From positions 3,782,001-3,846,000 of the forward strand of contig NC_018708.1 in assembly GCF_000302535.1 (NCBI RefSeq): a DNA stretch of 64,000 bases. Direction: 5' to 3'. Positions 25,387 through 33,689 of the stretch are shown here, in pieces. The position numbers and the translations under genes are program-made. The stretch comes from Acidovorax sp. KKS102 (GTDB taxonomy: Bacteria > Pseudomonadota > Gammaproteobacteria > Burkholderiales > Burkholderiaceae_C). The notes below the pieces were generated by a model. That model saw only the letters and a program-made list of their open reading frames with translations. It searched no databases and was not told the origin of the DNA. Every line of letters starts with the position of its first letter. Positions within the stretch are counted from its first letter, which is position 1.

Positions 25387-25435
25387 GCACCACCTCCATG
25401 CAGGTTCCATGCCCAAGCTGGTGCATGCATGCACC
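25386..25435. promoter_or_regulatory. Possible NtrC-binding region upstream of nirB
   Basis: TGCACC-ACCTC-CATGCA (25386-25402, 10 of 12 dyad positions) and the palindrome GGTGCATGCATGCACC (25420-25435) lie about 95-140 bp upstream of the nirB sigma-54 promoter. The first overlaps the kinase start codon. Sequence resemblance only. Confidence 0.33.
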
Positions 25436-25528
25436 GCTGCGCGCAGCCCGGTCCACGGCTACCGCCCCCCAACGCGTGCTGCGCAGGGCGGGCCCCTGTG
25501 CTGTCACCCCAGATCAGTGCACAAACTC

Positions 25529-25543
25529 TGGCACGGCCATTGC
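25529..25543 (+). promoter_or_regulatory. Sigma-54 promoter of the nirB operon
   Basis: TGGCAC-N5-TTGC, a full consensus match; predicted transcript start near 25555, just before the first leader hairpin. Confidence 0.82.
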
Positions 25544-25557
25544 TTACCCAAAGCAAC

Positions 25558-25599
25558 GGCCCCACGGGGCCACGCAATTCAGCGGTGCAACGGCGCACC
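25558..25599 (+). promoter_or_regulatory. ANTAR-type two-hairpin leader of nirB (first loop atypical)
   Basis: P2 is GGTGC/GCACC (25584-25599) with hexaloop AACGGC, a perfect A1/G4 ANTAR loop identical to that of the nrtA leader. P1 is GGCC/GGCC (25558-25571) with CCACGG as the six-base loop, which breaks the A1/G4 rule. The geometry relative to promoter and terminator is the same as in the other two leaders. Confidence 0.7.
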
Positions 25600-25616
25600 A
25601 AGGGGTTGTATGGACG

Positions 25617-25685
25617 AAGGCGTCCCCACATGCGGTTTCGATGAAAGGTCGGAGCTGCATCGTGTGGACGCCTTTTTTGTTTTTG
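25617..25685 (+). terminator. Leader attenuator upstream of nirB
   Basis: AAGGCGTCC (25617-25625) pairs with GGACGCCTT (25666-25674), with further CACA/TGTG and ATGC/GCAT pairing, then TTTTTTGTTTTT. Lies 35 bp before the nirB ATG. Confidence 0.85.
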
Positions 25686-25719
25686 GCATCGCCCAGGCGA
25701 TGGAACCGACGGAGTCACG

Positions 25720-28167
25720 ATGAAAAAGCTCAAACTGGTGATGGTGGGGAACGGCATGGCCGGTGTGCGCACGCTGGAAGAGCTGCTCAAGATTGCCCCC
25801 GATCTGTATGACATCACGGTCTTCGGGGCCGAGCCGCACCCCAACTACAACCGCATTCTGCTGTCGCCCGTGCTGGCGGGCGAGCAGACGATTGACGAAA
25901 TCATCCTCAACGACTGGCAGTGGTACGCCGACAACCACATCACGCTGCACACCGGCTTCACCGTGACCGATGTGGACCGCGTGCGCCGCGTGGTCACCGC
26001 CACCAGCAAAGACGGTGACGTGATCACCGCCGAGTACGACCGCCTCATCATGGCCACGGGCTCCAACCCCTTCATCCTGCCCGTGCCCGGCAAAGACCTC
26101 CAGGGCGTGCTGGCCTACCGCGACATTGCCGACACACAGGCCATGATCGACGCCGCTGCCACCTACAAGCACGCCGTGGTCATCGGCGGTGGCCTGCTGG
26201 GCCTGGAAGCCGCCAACGGCCTGATGAAGCGCGGCATGCAAGTGAGCGTGGTGCACGTGGGCGACTGGCTGATGGAGCGCCAACTGGACGACGTGGCCGG
26301 CAAGATGCTGCAAAAGTCGCTGCAAGAGCGCGGCATGCAGTTCCTGATGAAGGCGCAGACCCAGGAGCTGGTCGGCAACGCCGAGGGCCGCGTGTGCGCC
26401 GTCAAGTTCAAGGACGGCACCGAGGTGCCCGCCGACCTGGTGGTGATGGCCGTGGGCATTCGCCCCAACACAGCACTGGCCGAAAAAATCCGCCTGCACG
26501 TGAACCGCGGCATTGTGGTGAGCGACACGCTGCAAACCACCACCGATGCGCGCATTTACGCCGTGGGCGAATGCGCTGCCCACCGGGGGATTGCCTATGG
26601 TCTGGTGGCGCCGCTGTTTGAGCAGGGCAAGGTGCTGGCCAACCATCTGGCCGAGTTCGGCATCGGCCGCTACCAGGGATCGCTCACGTCCACCAAGCTC
26701 AAGGTGACGGGGATTGACCTGTTCAGTGCAGGCGACTTCCAGGGCGGCGAGAACACCGAAGAGATCGTGATGAGCGACCCCTTTGGCGGTGTGTACAAAA
26801 AGCTGGTCATCAAGGACGACAAGCTGGTGGGCGCCTGCCTGTATGGCGACACGGTGGACGGCAGCTGGTACTTCAAGCTGCTGCGCGATGGCCGCAGCGT
26901 GAGCGACATCCGCGACAAGCTGATGTTTGGCGAATCGCACCTGGGCGACACCGGCCACCAGGGCCAGAGCAAGGCCGCCGCCATGCAGGACAGCGACGAG
27001 GTCTGCGGCTGCAACGGCGTGACCAAGGGCGCCATCTGCAAGGCCATCAAGGACAAGGGCCTGTTCACGCTCGACGAAGTGCGCAAGCACACCAAGGCCA
27101 GCGCATCGTGCGGTTCGTGCACGGGCCTGGTCGAGCAGATCATCATGTTCACCGCCGGTGGCGACTACAGCGCCACGCCCAGGACCAAGGCCATGTGCGG
27201 CTGCACCGACCACGGACACCAGGCGGTGCGCGACGCGATCCGTGCCAACAAGCTGCTGAGCATTGGCGACGTTTTCGAGTTCATGGAATGGAAGACGCCC
27301 AACGGCTGCGCCAGCTGCCGCCCCGCCGTCAACTACTACCTCATCAGCACCTGGCCCAAGGACGCCAAGGACGACCCGCAAAGCCGCGCCATCAACGAGC
27401 GCAGCCACGCCAACATCCAAAAAGATGGCACCTACAGCGTCATCCCCCGCATGTGGGGCGGCGAGACCACGGCCGACGAGCTGCGCCGCATTGCCGATGC
27501 GGTGGACAAGTACCACATCCCCACCGTGAAGGTCACAGGCGGCCAGCGCATTGACCTCTTGGGCGTGAAGAAGGAAGACCTGGTCAACGTGTGGAAGGAC
27601 ATCGGCATGCCCAGCGGCCACGCCTATGCCAAGGCGCTGCGCACCGTAAAGACCTGTGTGGGCAGCGAGTGGTGCCGCATGGGCACGCAGGACAGCACGC
27701 AGATGGGCAAGGACCTGGAGCGCGCCATGTGGCGCATGTACGCCCCGCACAAGGTCAAGTTTGCGGTGAGCGGCTGCCCGCGCAACTGCGCAGAAGCCGG
27801 CATCAAGGACGTGGGCATCATCGGCGTGGACAGCGGCTGGGAGATGTACATCGCTGGCAACGGCGGCATCAAGACCGAGGTGGCGCACTTCTTCACCAAG
27901 CTGAAAACCGCCGAGGAAGTGCTGGAGTACACCGGCGCGTTCTGCGAGCTGTACCGCCAGGAAGGCTGGTACCTGGAGCGCACCGTGCACTACGTGAGCC
28001 GCGTGGGCCTGGACTATGTGAAAAAGCGCATTCTGGAAGACCACGAAGGCCGCAAGGCGCTGTGGGAGCAGCTGCAGTTCGCGCTGGACGGCGAGCCCGA
28101 CCCCTGGTTCGAGTTTGACAAGGCAGCCGTGGACACGCGCCAGTTTGCCCCGCTGACCGCTGCCTGA
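25720..28167 (+). CDS. nirB: Assimilatory nitrite reductase [NAD(P)H], large subunit NirB
   Basis: 815 residues, the usual NirB length. FAD-binding VMVGNGMAGVRTLEEL at the N terminus and NAD-binding VVIGGGLLGLEAANGL near residue 150. Two BFD-type [2Fe-2S] blocks follow (CGCNGVTKGAICKAI...CGSCTGL and CGCTDHGHQ...CASCRPA). The C-terminal half is the siroheme/[4Fe-4S] reductase with cluster cysteines in TCVGSEWCRMG (~645) and GCPRNCAEA (~685). It reduces nitrite to ammonium with NirD. Siroheme depends on cobA encoded downstream. Transcription is predicted to need sigma-54 and NasT antitermination. Confidence 0.97.
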   Translation: MKKLKLVMVGNGMAGVRTLEELLKIAPDLYDITVFGAEPHPNYNRILLSPVLAGEQTIDEIILNDWQWYADNHITLHTGFTVTDVDRVRRVVTATSKDGDVITAEYDRLIMATGSNPFILPVPGKDLQGVLAYRDIADTQAMIDAAATYKHAVVIGGGLLGLEAANGLMKRGMQVSVVHVGDWLMERQLDDVAGKMLQKSLQERGMQFLMKAQTQELVGNAEGRVCAVKFKDGTEVPADLVVMAVGIRPNTALAEKIRLHVNRGIVVSDTLQTTTDARIYAVGECAAHRGIAYGLVAPLFEQGKVLANHLAEFGIGRYQGSLTSTKLKVTGIDLFSAGDFQGGENTEEIVMSDPFGGVYKKLVIKDDKLVGACLYGDTVDGSWYFKLLRDGRSVSDIRDKLMFGESHLGDTGHQGQSKAAAMQDSDEVCGCNGVTKGAICKAIKDKGLFTLDEVRKHTKASASCGSCTGLVEQIIMFTAGGDYSATPRTKAMCGCTDHGHQAVRDAIRANKLLSIGDVFEFMEWKTPNGCASCRPAVNYYLISTWPKDAKDDPQSRAINERSHANIQKDGTYSVIPRMWGGETTADELRRIADAVDKYHIPTVKVTGGQRIDLLGVKKEDLVNVWKDIGMPSGHAYAKALRTVKTCVGSEWCRMGTQDSTQMGKDLERAMWRMYAPHKVKFAVSGCPRNCAEAGIKDVGIIGVDSGWEMYIAGNGGIKTEVAHFFTKLKTAEEVLEYTGAFCELYRQEGWYLERTVHYVSRVGLDYVKKRILEDHEGRKALWEQLQFALDGEPDPWFEFDKAAVDTRQFAPLTAA

Positions 28168-28187
28168 AGCGCCCGGAGCCCCACACC

Positions 28188-29000
28188 ATGCAACGCCGCA
28201 CCTTGCTGACCGCCGCCGGCTACACCACGGCCTGGAGCACCCTGGGCATCATGTCGCTGGGCACCGCCCAGGCCCAGGTCACCGACCTGAACGACGCCAT
28301 CAACAAGGCAGGTCGCCAGCGCATGCTGAGCCAGCGCATGGGCAAGGCCTGGCTGGCGTTGGCGCACAAATCCGACACGCCTGCTGCACGCGCCGTGCTG
28401 GACCAGTCGTTGGCGCTGTTCGAGCGCCAGCTGGGCGAACTCAAGGCATACGCGCCCTCGCCCACCATCCGCGACACCTACACCAAGCTGGAATCGGCCT
28501 GGACCGACCACAAGGCCACGCTGCTGGGCACCGCGCCGTCGCGCGACGGCGCGGCCGCCCTGCTGCAGGCCGACGCCAAGGTGCTGGCCCTGGCCCACCA
28601 GGGCACCGTGCAGTACGAAGCCGCCTCGGGCAAGCCCGTGGGCAAGCTGGTCAACGTGGCAGGCCGCCAGCGCATGCTGAGCCAGCGCATGGCCAAGTTC
28701 TGCCTGTCGGCCATGCTGGGGGTGGACACCTCCACCGCCACCACCGAGATCGCCAAGGCGCGCGACGAGTTCATCAGCGCCACCGAGCTGCTGCGCAACG
28801 CGCCGCAGGCCACCAACCGCATCCGCCAAGAGCTTTTGCTGGCCGATGGCCAGTGGGTGTTTTTTGACGCCGCGTTGCAACGCCTGGGCACCAGCAACAA
28901 CACCTTCCGCCAGGTGTCTGAAGTGTTTGTGAGCAGCGAAAACCTGCTCGCCAGCATGGACCGCGTGACCGGCCTGTATGCAGCGCTGGGCAGCAGCTGA
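28188..29000 (+). CDS. Exported protein with two PilJ-type (nitrate-sensor-like) N-terminal motifs
   Basis: 270 residues with a Tat/Sec-like signal (MQRRTLLTAAGYTTAWST, cleavage after AQAQ). The mature protein contains two copies of the P-box-like motif AGRQRMLSQRM at about residues 42-52 and 158-168, each followed by helical sequence; this matches the type IV pili methyl-accepting transducer N-terminal domain (PilJ_N) found in NarX/NarQ-like nitrate sensors. There is no membrane anchor or signalling domain, so it should be a free periplasmic protein. It lies between nirB and nirD in the same direction, 20 bp after nirB. A role in binding nitrate or nitrite is inferred. Confidence 0.8.
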   Translation: MQRRTLLTAAGYTTAWSTLGIMSLGTAQAQVTDLNDAINKAGRQRMLSQRMGKAWLALAHKSDTPAARAVLDQSLALFERQLGELKAYAPSPTIRDTYTKLESAWTDHKATLLGTAPSRDGAAALLQADAKVLALAHQGTVQYEAASGKPVGKLVNVAGRQRMLSQRMAKFCLSAMLGVDTSTATTEIAKARDEFISATELLRNAPQATNRIRQELLLADGQWVFFDAALQRLGTSNNTFRQVSEVFVSSENLLASMDRVTGLYAALGSS

Positions 29001-29068
29001 AGGCCTGTCCTGCAACGGCCCCCTGCGCGCCCCTGACATCCCACCGAACAACACCAAGGACGATTCCC

Positions 29069-29470
29069 ATGACCACCAACAACCCAACCCCTGAATGGAA
29101 GCTGATCTGCCGGGTGGACGACATCCCCGTGCTGGGCTCACGCCGCGTGGCGCGCCCCCAGGGCCTGGACGTGGCCATCTTCCGCAACGACGCCGGTGGC
29201 GTGTTCGCGCTGCTGGACCGCTGCCCGCACAAGGGCGGCCCGCTGAGCCAGGGCATCGTGTTTGGCACCCATGTGGCGTGCCCCCTGCACAACTGGACCA
29301 TTGGCCTGTGCGACGGCCAGGCCTCGGCGCCCGATGAGGGCTGCACGCCGAAGTTTGCCGTGAAGGTGGAAGACGGCGCGGTGTACCTGGACGCGAGCGA
29401 GCTGGCGACGGTGGCCACGGATTTGACGCGCCCCATCGCAGGGCCTGCGCGCAGAACGGTGGGCGTGTGA
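29069..29470 (+). CDS. nirD: Nitrite reductase small subunit NirD
   Basis: 133 residues. Rieske-type [2Fe-2S] fold with both ligand pairs present: DRCPHKGGPLSQG and VACPLHNWTIGL. Many NirD proteins have lost these ligands, so this one should carry a cluster. It partners NirB, from which it is separated by the PilJ_N-type gene. Confidence 0.94.
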   Translation: MTTNNPTPEWKLICRVDDIPVLGSRRVARPQGLDVAIFRNDAGGVFALLDRCPHKGGPLSQGIVFGTHVACPLHNWTIGLCDGQASAPDEGCTPKFAVKVEDGAVYLDASELATVATDLTRPIAGPARRTVGV

Positions 29471-29530
29471 GCGGTGGAGAGTGTTGCGCCCCAGGCGCCG
29501 CATGCGTACCCGGCGAGGACACGACAACCC

Positions 29531-29582
29531 TATCAAAACAATAGCTGACAGCGCAACATGCACTAGCGCCTGAGGCCAAAAC
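29531..29582. repeat. Family A repeat between nirD and nasA
   Basis: CAATAGCTGACAGCGCAACA...CACTAGCGCCTGAGGCC; diverged copy occupying much of the 127-bp nirD-nasA gap. Confidence 0.6.
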
Positions 29583-29597
29583 AACCCCAACCACGCC

Positions 29598-32435
29598 ATG
29601 CAAGAAACCAAATCCACCTGCCCCTACTGCGGCGTAGGCTGCGGCGTGATCATCGAAAGCACAGGCACCCAGATCACCGGTGTGCGCGGCGACCCCACAC
29701 ACCCCGCCAACTTTGGCCGCCTGTGCACCAAGGGCTCGACCCTGCACCTCACCGCCACCAGTCCGGTCACCCTGCAAACCCGCCTGCTGCACCCCCTGCA
29801 ACGCGCACAGCGCAACGAAGCCGCCCTGCCCGTGACCTGGGACGCCGCACTGGCGCTGGCCGCAGACAAGTTCGCCCACACCATCGCCCAGTACGGCCCT
29901 GACGCCGTGGGCTTTTACGTCAGCGGCCAGTTGCTGACGGAGGACTACTACGTCTTCAACAAACTCGCCAAGGGCCTGATCGGCACCAACAACATCGACA
30001 CCAACTCGCGCCTGTGCATGAGCAGCGCGGTGGCGGGCTACAAGCAGACCCTGGGCGCCGACGCGCCGCCCGCCTGCTACGACGACGTGAAACACGCGCA
30101 GTGCCTGTTCATCGTGGGCAGCAACGCGGCCTGGGCGCACCCCATTCTGTTCCGCCGCATCGAAGACGCACGCGCCGCCAACCCGGGCATGAAGGTCATC
30201 GTGGCCGACCCGCGCCGCACCGACACGGCCGGCATGGCCGACCTGTTCTTGCCCATCCAGCCCGGCAGCGACGTGATGCTGTTCAACGGCATGCTGCACC
30301 TGATGCTGTGGGAGGGCTGGACCGACGCCGAATACATCGCCGCGCACACCACGGGCTTTGACGAACTCAAGGCCCTGGTGCGCGACTGCACGCCCGAGCG
30401 CGTGGCGCAGACCTGCGGCATCAGCGTGGCCGACCTGACCACGGCGGCCAAGTGGTTCGCAACGTCCAAAGCGACCTTGAGCCTGTACTGCCAGGGCCTG
30501 AACCAGAGCAGCAGCGGCACCGCCAAAAACGCTGCGCTCATCAACCTGCACCTGGCCACCGCGCAGATCGGCAAGCCCGGCGCCGGCCCCTTCAGCCTGA
30601 CGGGCCAGCCCAACGCCATGGGTGGGCGCGAAGTCGGCGGCCTGGCCAACCTGCTCAGCGCCCACCGCGACCTGGCCAACCCGCAGCACCGCGCCGAAGT
30701 CGCCGCGCTGTGGGGCGTGGCCGATGTGCCATCCAAGCCCGGCAAGACGGCGGTGGAGATGTTCCAGGCCGCTGCCGACGGCGAGATCAAGGCCCTGTGG
30801 ATTGCTTGCACCAACCCCGCGCAAAGCATGCCCGACCAGGCCACCGTGCGCCGCGCGCTGCAACGCGCCGAGTTTGTGGTGGTGCAAGAGGCCTTTGCCA
30901 CGGCAGCCACCTGCGACTACGCAGACCTGCTGCTGCCCGCCACCACCTGGGGCGAGAAAACCGGCACCGTGACCAACAGCGAGCGCCGCATCTCGCGCGT
31001 GCGCACTGCCGTGCCTGCGCCCGGCCTGGCGCGGCACGACTGGGCCATTGCGGTGCAGTTTGCGCACCAGCTGGAGGCGCGCCTGCGGCCCGGCGCGCCG
31101 ACGCTGTTCCCCTACGCCACCGACGCTGCCGACGCAGGTGCCGAAGCGGTCTGGAACGAACACCGAGAAAGCACACGCGGGCGCGACCTGGATATCACCG
31201 GTTTGTCGTGGGACATGCTTGAAGCGCAAGGCCCGCAGCAGTGGCCGCTGCCTGAAGGCGCCCCCACCGGCAAGGCACGCCTGTACCAAGACGGCATCTT
31301 CCCCACCGCTGATGGCCGCGCGCGTTTTGCCGCCCACGCATGGCAGCCCACCGCAGAGCCCCGCGAGTCGCGCTACCCCTTCAGCCTGACCACCGGCCGT
31401 CTGCGCGACCAGTGGCACGGCATGACCCGCACCGGCACGCTGGGCCGCTTGTTTGGCCATGTGGCCGAACCCAGTCTGCAGATGCACCCGCAGGACATGG
31501 AGCGGCGCAAGCTCGCCAGCGGCGACCTGGTGCACGTGACCAGCAAGCGCGGCTCCATCGTGGTGCCCGTGCAAGCCGACACCACGCTGGGCCTGTCGCA
31601 GGTGTTCATGGCGATGCATTGGGGCAGCGAGTTTTTGAGCGGCGTGTCTTCCACCGGCGAACGGCTGGCGGGCGTGAATGCGCTCACCACCTCGGCGTTC
31701 TGCCCCACCTCCAAACAGCCCGAGCTGAAACACGCCGCCGTCAAGGTGCTCAAGGCCGAACTGCCGTGGACGCTGCTGGCCATGGCATGGCTGCCCGCCG
31801 ACAAAACCCAGGCCACACGCGAAGCGCTGTCTGCGCTGATGGCGCAGTTCCCGTTCGCGAGCTGCGTGCCCTTCAGCAACAACACCCCGCTGGATGAGCC
31901 CGGCCGCGAGCGCACCGGGGTGCTGCTGCGCGCCGCCGCCCACGAGGCACCGCCCGACGCGCTGATCGCACAGATCGAAGCCCTGCTGGGCATGGCAGGC
32001 GCAGACACGCTGCGCTACGCCGACAAAAAACGCGGCCAGCGCCGGGCCGCACGGCTGGCGCGCCAGGGCGACAACACCACGCTCGAAGGCATCGTGCTCG
32101 CGGGCGACACCAGCGCCGAAGGCTGGCTCAAGACCCTGCTGCAGGAAGAACTGCCCGCACAGACCTACGGCCGCCTGCTGCTGGTGCCCGGCGCCAAGGC
32201 CCCTGTGGCCGTGCAGTCGCGCGGCAAGCCGGTGTGCACCTGCTTCAACGTGACAGACGCCGCCATCACCGCCCAACTGGCGCACTGCCACGGCACCGAC
32301 GACGACCGCCTGGCCCAGTTGCAAGGGCAACTGCGCTGCGGCACCAACTGCGGCTCGTGCGTGCCCGAACTCAAGCGCATGGTGCGGGCCACGGGGCCGC
32401 TGGCATCCAAGCCGTTCGCGCAGGCCGTCATATAA
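29598..32435 (+). CDS. nasA: Assimilatory nitrate reductase, molybdopterin catalytic subunit NasA
   Basis: 945 residues. The N terminus STCPYCGVGCGV with the later RLCTKGS supplies the [4Fe-4S] cysteines, followed by molybdopterin oxidoreductase blocks (NTNSRLCMSSAVAGYKQTLG, FSLTGQPNAMGGREVGGL). The C terminus carries an extra BFD-type [2Fe-2S] domain: CTCFNV (~880) and CGTNCGSCVPEL (~913), as in Klebsiella-type NasA. No signal peptide: cytoplasmic. It reduces nitrate to nitrite for NirBD. No dedicated electron-transfer subunit (NasC-like) is encoded here, so the donor is unknown. Confidence 0.95.
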   Translation: MQETKSTCPYCGVGCGVIIESTGTQITGVRGDPTHPANFGRLCTKGSTLHLTATSPVTLQTRLLHPLQRAQRNEAALPVTWDAALALAADKFAHTIAQYGPDAVGFYVSGQLLTEDYYVFNKLAKGLIGTNNIDTNSRLCMSSAVAGYKQTLGADAPPACYDDVKHAQCLFIVGSNAAWAHPILFRRIEDARAANPGMKVIVADPRRTDTAGMADLFLPIQPGSDVMLFNGMLHLMLWEGWTDAEYIAAHTTGFDELKALVRDCTPERVAQTCGISVADLTTAAKWFATSKATLSLYCQGLNQSSSGTAKNAALINLHLATAQIGKPGAGPFSLTGQPNAMGGREVGGLANLLSAHRDLANPQHRAEVAALWGVADVPSKPGKTAVEMFQAAADGEIKALWIACTNPAQSMPDQATVRRALQRAEFVVVQEAFATAATCDYADLLLPATTWGEKTGTVTNSERRISRVRTAVPAPGLARHDWAIAVQFAHQLEARLRPGAPTLFPYATDAADAGAEAVWNEHRESTRGRDLDITGLSWDMLEAQGPQQWPLPEGAPTGKARLYQDGIFPTADGRARFAAHAWQPTAEPRESRYPFSLTTGRLRDQWHGMTRTGTLGRLFGHVAEPSLQMHPQDMERRKLASGDLVHVTSKRGSIVVPVQADTTLGLSQVFMAMHWGSEFLSGVSSTGERLAGVNALTTSAFCPTSKQPELKHAAVKVLKAELPWTLLAMAWLPADKTQATREALSALMAQFPFASCVPFSNNTPLDEPGRERTGVLLRAAAHEAPPDALIAQIEALLGMAGADTLRYADKKRGQRRAARLARQGDNTTLEGIVLAGDTSAEGWLKTLLQEELPAQTYGRLLLVPGAKAPVAVQSRGKPVCTCFNVTDAAITAQLAHCHGTDDDRLAQLQGQLRCGTNCGSCVPELKRMVRATGPLASKPFAQAVI

Positions 32436-32488
32436 CCAAAAGTTCTCTTGCTTGCAGGAAAATAGACCTCAGACCAACAAACCCCACC

Positions 32489-32752
32489 AGGACTTGTGCA
32501 ACAGGGCTCCAGCTAGGCGCTTTCGGCGCAGACAGTACACCTTGTACGGCAAGCCGAGATAACGACGCCAGTGTGGTATTGCACGCTAACTGGCACATGA
32601 AAACCGATGGATTTTTGGTCAGGGCAAGGCGCAAACCACAGCGATACCCGGAGGTATCGCGAGGATTTGCAACGCAGCCCTGGCCGAAAAGACACGGTTT
32701 GCAGTGCCAGATAGCGTGCAACACCACACTAGAGCCCTGTTTCACAAGTCCC
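32489..32752. mobile_element. 264-bp inverted-repeat element (MITE-like)
   Basis: Ends are 21-bp inverted repeats: left 32489-32509 reading GGACTTGTGCAACAGGGCTC after the first base, right 32732-32752 as its complement with two mismatches. Nested inside is a 27-bp inverted pair (32570-32596 with 32704-32730, core TTGCACGCTA) and a long imperfect palindrome centred near GATACCCGGAGGTATC at about 32650. There is no transposase. It lies between nasA and ybiB and would form a very long hairpin in single-stranded form. Confidence 0.75.
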
Positions 32753-32765
32753 GCCACAAAGAACC

Positions 32766-33689
32766 ATGGCCATCGCCCAGTACATCAAGGAAATCGGACG
32801 CGGCGCGCGCGGCGCCAAGCCGCTGTCGCGCGAGCAGGCTGCAGACCTGTTCGGCCAGGTGCTGGACGGCGCCGTGACCGACCTGGAGATCGGCGCCTTC
32901 TGCCTGGCCATGCGCATCAAGGGCGAGACGTCTGAAGAGATGTGCGGCTTTCTGGATGCCACGCACCAGCGCCTGGCGCTGCTGCCCGCCACCGACCGCC
33001 CGCTCATCGTGCTGCCCAGCTACAACGGCGCGCGCAAGCTGCCGGTGCTGACGCCGCTGCTGGCGCTGCTGCTGGCCCGTGAAGGGTTGCCCGTGCTGCT
33101 GCACGGCATGCGCACCGAGGCGCGGCGCGTTTTGGCATCGGATGTGCTTGATGCGCTAGAAGTACCTGCCCTGATAGCTCCTGAAAAGATAGCAAACGGC
33201 ACGGTGCGCCATATCCATACCCAGCACCTGCACGCGGGGCTGGCGCGCCTGCTGGCAGTGCGCGAGGTGGTGGGTCTGCGCAACCCGGGGCACAGCGTGG
33301 TCAAGCTGATGAGCCCTTGCGCAGGGCCGTCGGTGGTAGTCACCGCATACACCCACCCCGAATATTTCGAGATGCTGCAGACCACCTTCCGCACGCTGGG
33401 CATGAACGCCTTGCTCTCGCGCGGGCTGGAGGGCGAGGTCGCTACCGACCCACGCCGCACGCCGCGCTACGACGGCTTTGTGCGCGGCGAACACACGGTG
33501 CTGGAGGCACAGCAACCGGGCACGGCCAGCGAGGTGCCGGGCCTGCCCGCCGAGATCGATGTGGTCACTACGGCCACCTACACACGCCAGGTGCTGGCGG
33601 GCGAGTTACCGATTCCACCCGCCATCAAGCGGCAGGTGGAACACATCTTGCACGTTGCTGGTCAAACTGCTTCGGAGACATCCCCATGA
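32766..33689 (+). CDS. ybiB: YbiB-type glycosyltransferase-family-3-like protein
   Basis: 307 residues, homologous in layout to anthranilate phosphoribosyltransferase: an N-terminal helical domain (PLSREQAADLFGQVLDGAVT) and a pocket region (PVLLHGMRTEARRVLASDVL, RNPGHSVVKLMSP). YbiB of E. coli binds nucleic acid non-specifically and is not a Trp enzyme; this is the likelier identity given the absence of trp genes. It lies between nasA and cobA and overlaps the cobA start by four bases. A family A repeat copy is translated within it (~residues 128-143). Confidence 0.88.
   Translation: MAIAQYIKEIGRGARGAKPLSREQAADLFGQVLDGAVTDLEIGAFCLAMRIKGETSEEMCGFLDATHQRLALLPATDRPLIVLPSYNGARKLPVLTPLLALLLAREGLPVLLHGMRTEARRVLASDVLDALEVPALIAPEKIANGTVRHIHTQHLHAGLARLLAVREVVGLRNPGHSVVKLMSPCAGPSVVVTAYTHPEYFEMLQTTFRTLGMNALLSRGLEGEVATDPRRTPRYDGFVRGEHTVLEAQQPGTASEVPGLPAEIDVVTTATYTRQVLAGELPIPPAIKRQVEHILHVAGQTASETSP
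33147..33194. repeat. Family A repeat inside ybiB
   Basis: GATGCGCTAGAAGTACCTGC...GATAGCTCCTGAAAAGATAGC, in frame within ybiB. Confidence 0.55.

Noticed and set aside
25540-25556. TTGCTTACCCAAAGCAA hairpin as the first ANTAR hairpin of nirB
   Set aside because: It begins in the -12 promoter box and ends at the predicted transcript start, so it would not be in the RNA; its loop is five bases.
25579-28044. 821-codon open frame on the minus strand opposite nirB
   Set aside because: Antisense to a full-length NirB with all motifs; it also runs through the nirB leader.
28014-32330. Very long open frame on the minus strand opposite nirB end, nirD and nasA
   Set aside because: Antisense shadow in GC-rich DNA: it overlaps several clearly identified genes, has no family features and a His/Gly/Val/Ala-rich composition typical of such shadows.
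32428-32757. Open frame of 109 codons within the 264-bp inverted-repeat element
   Set aside because: Matches the palindrome boundaries and reads repeated motifs from both arms; no ribosome site; an effect of the element's sequence.
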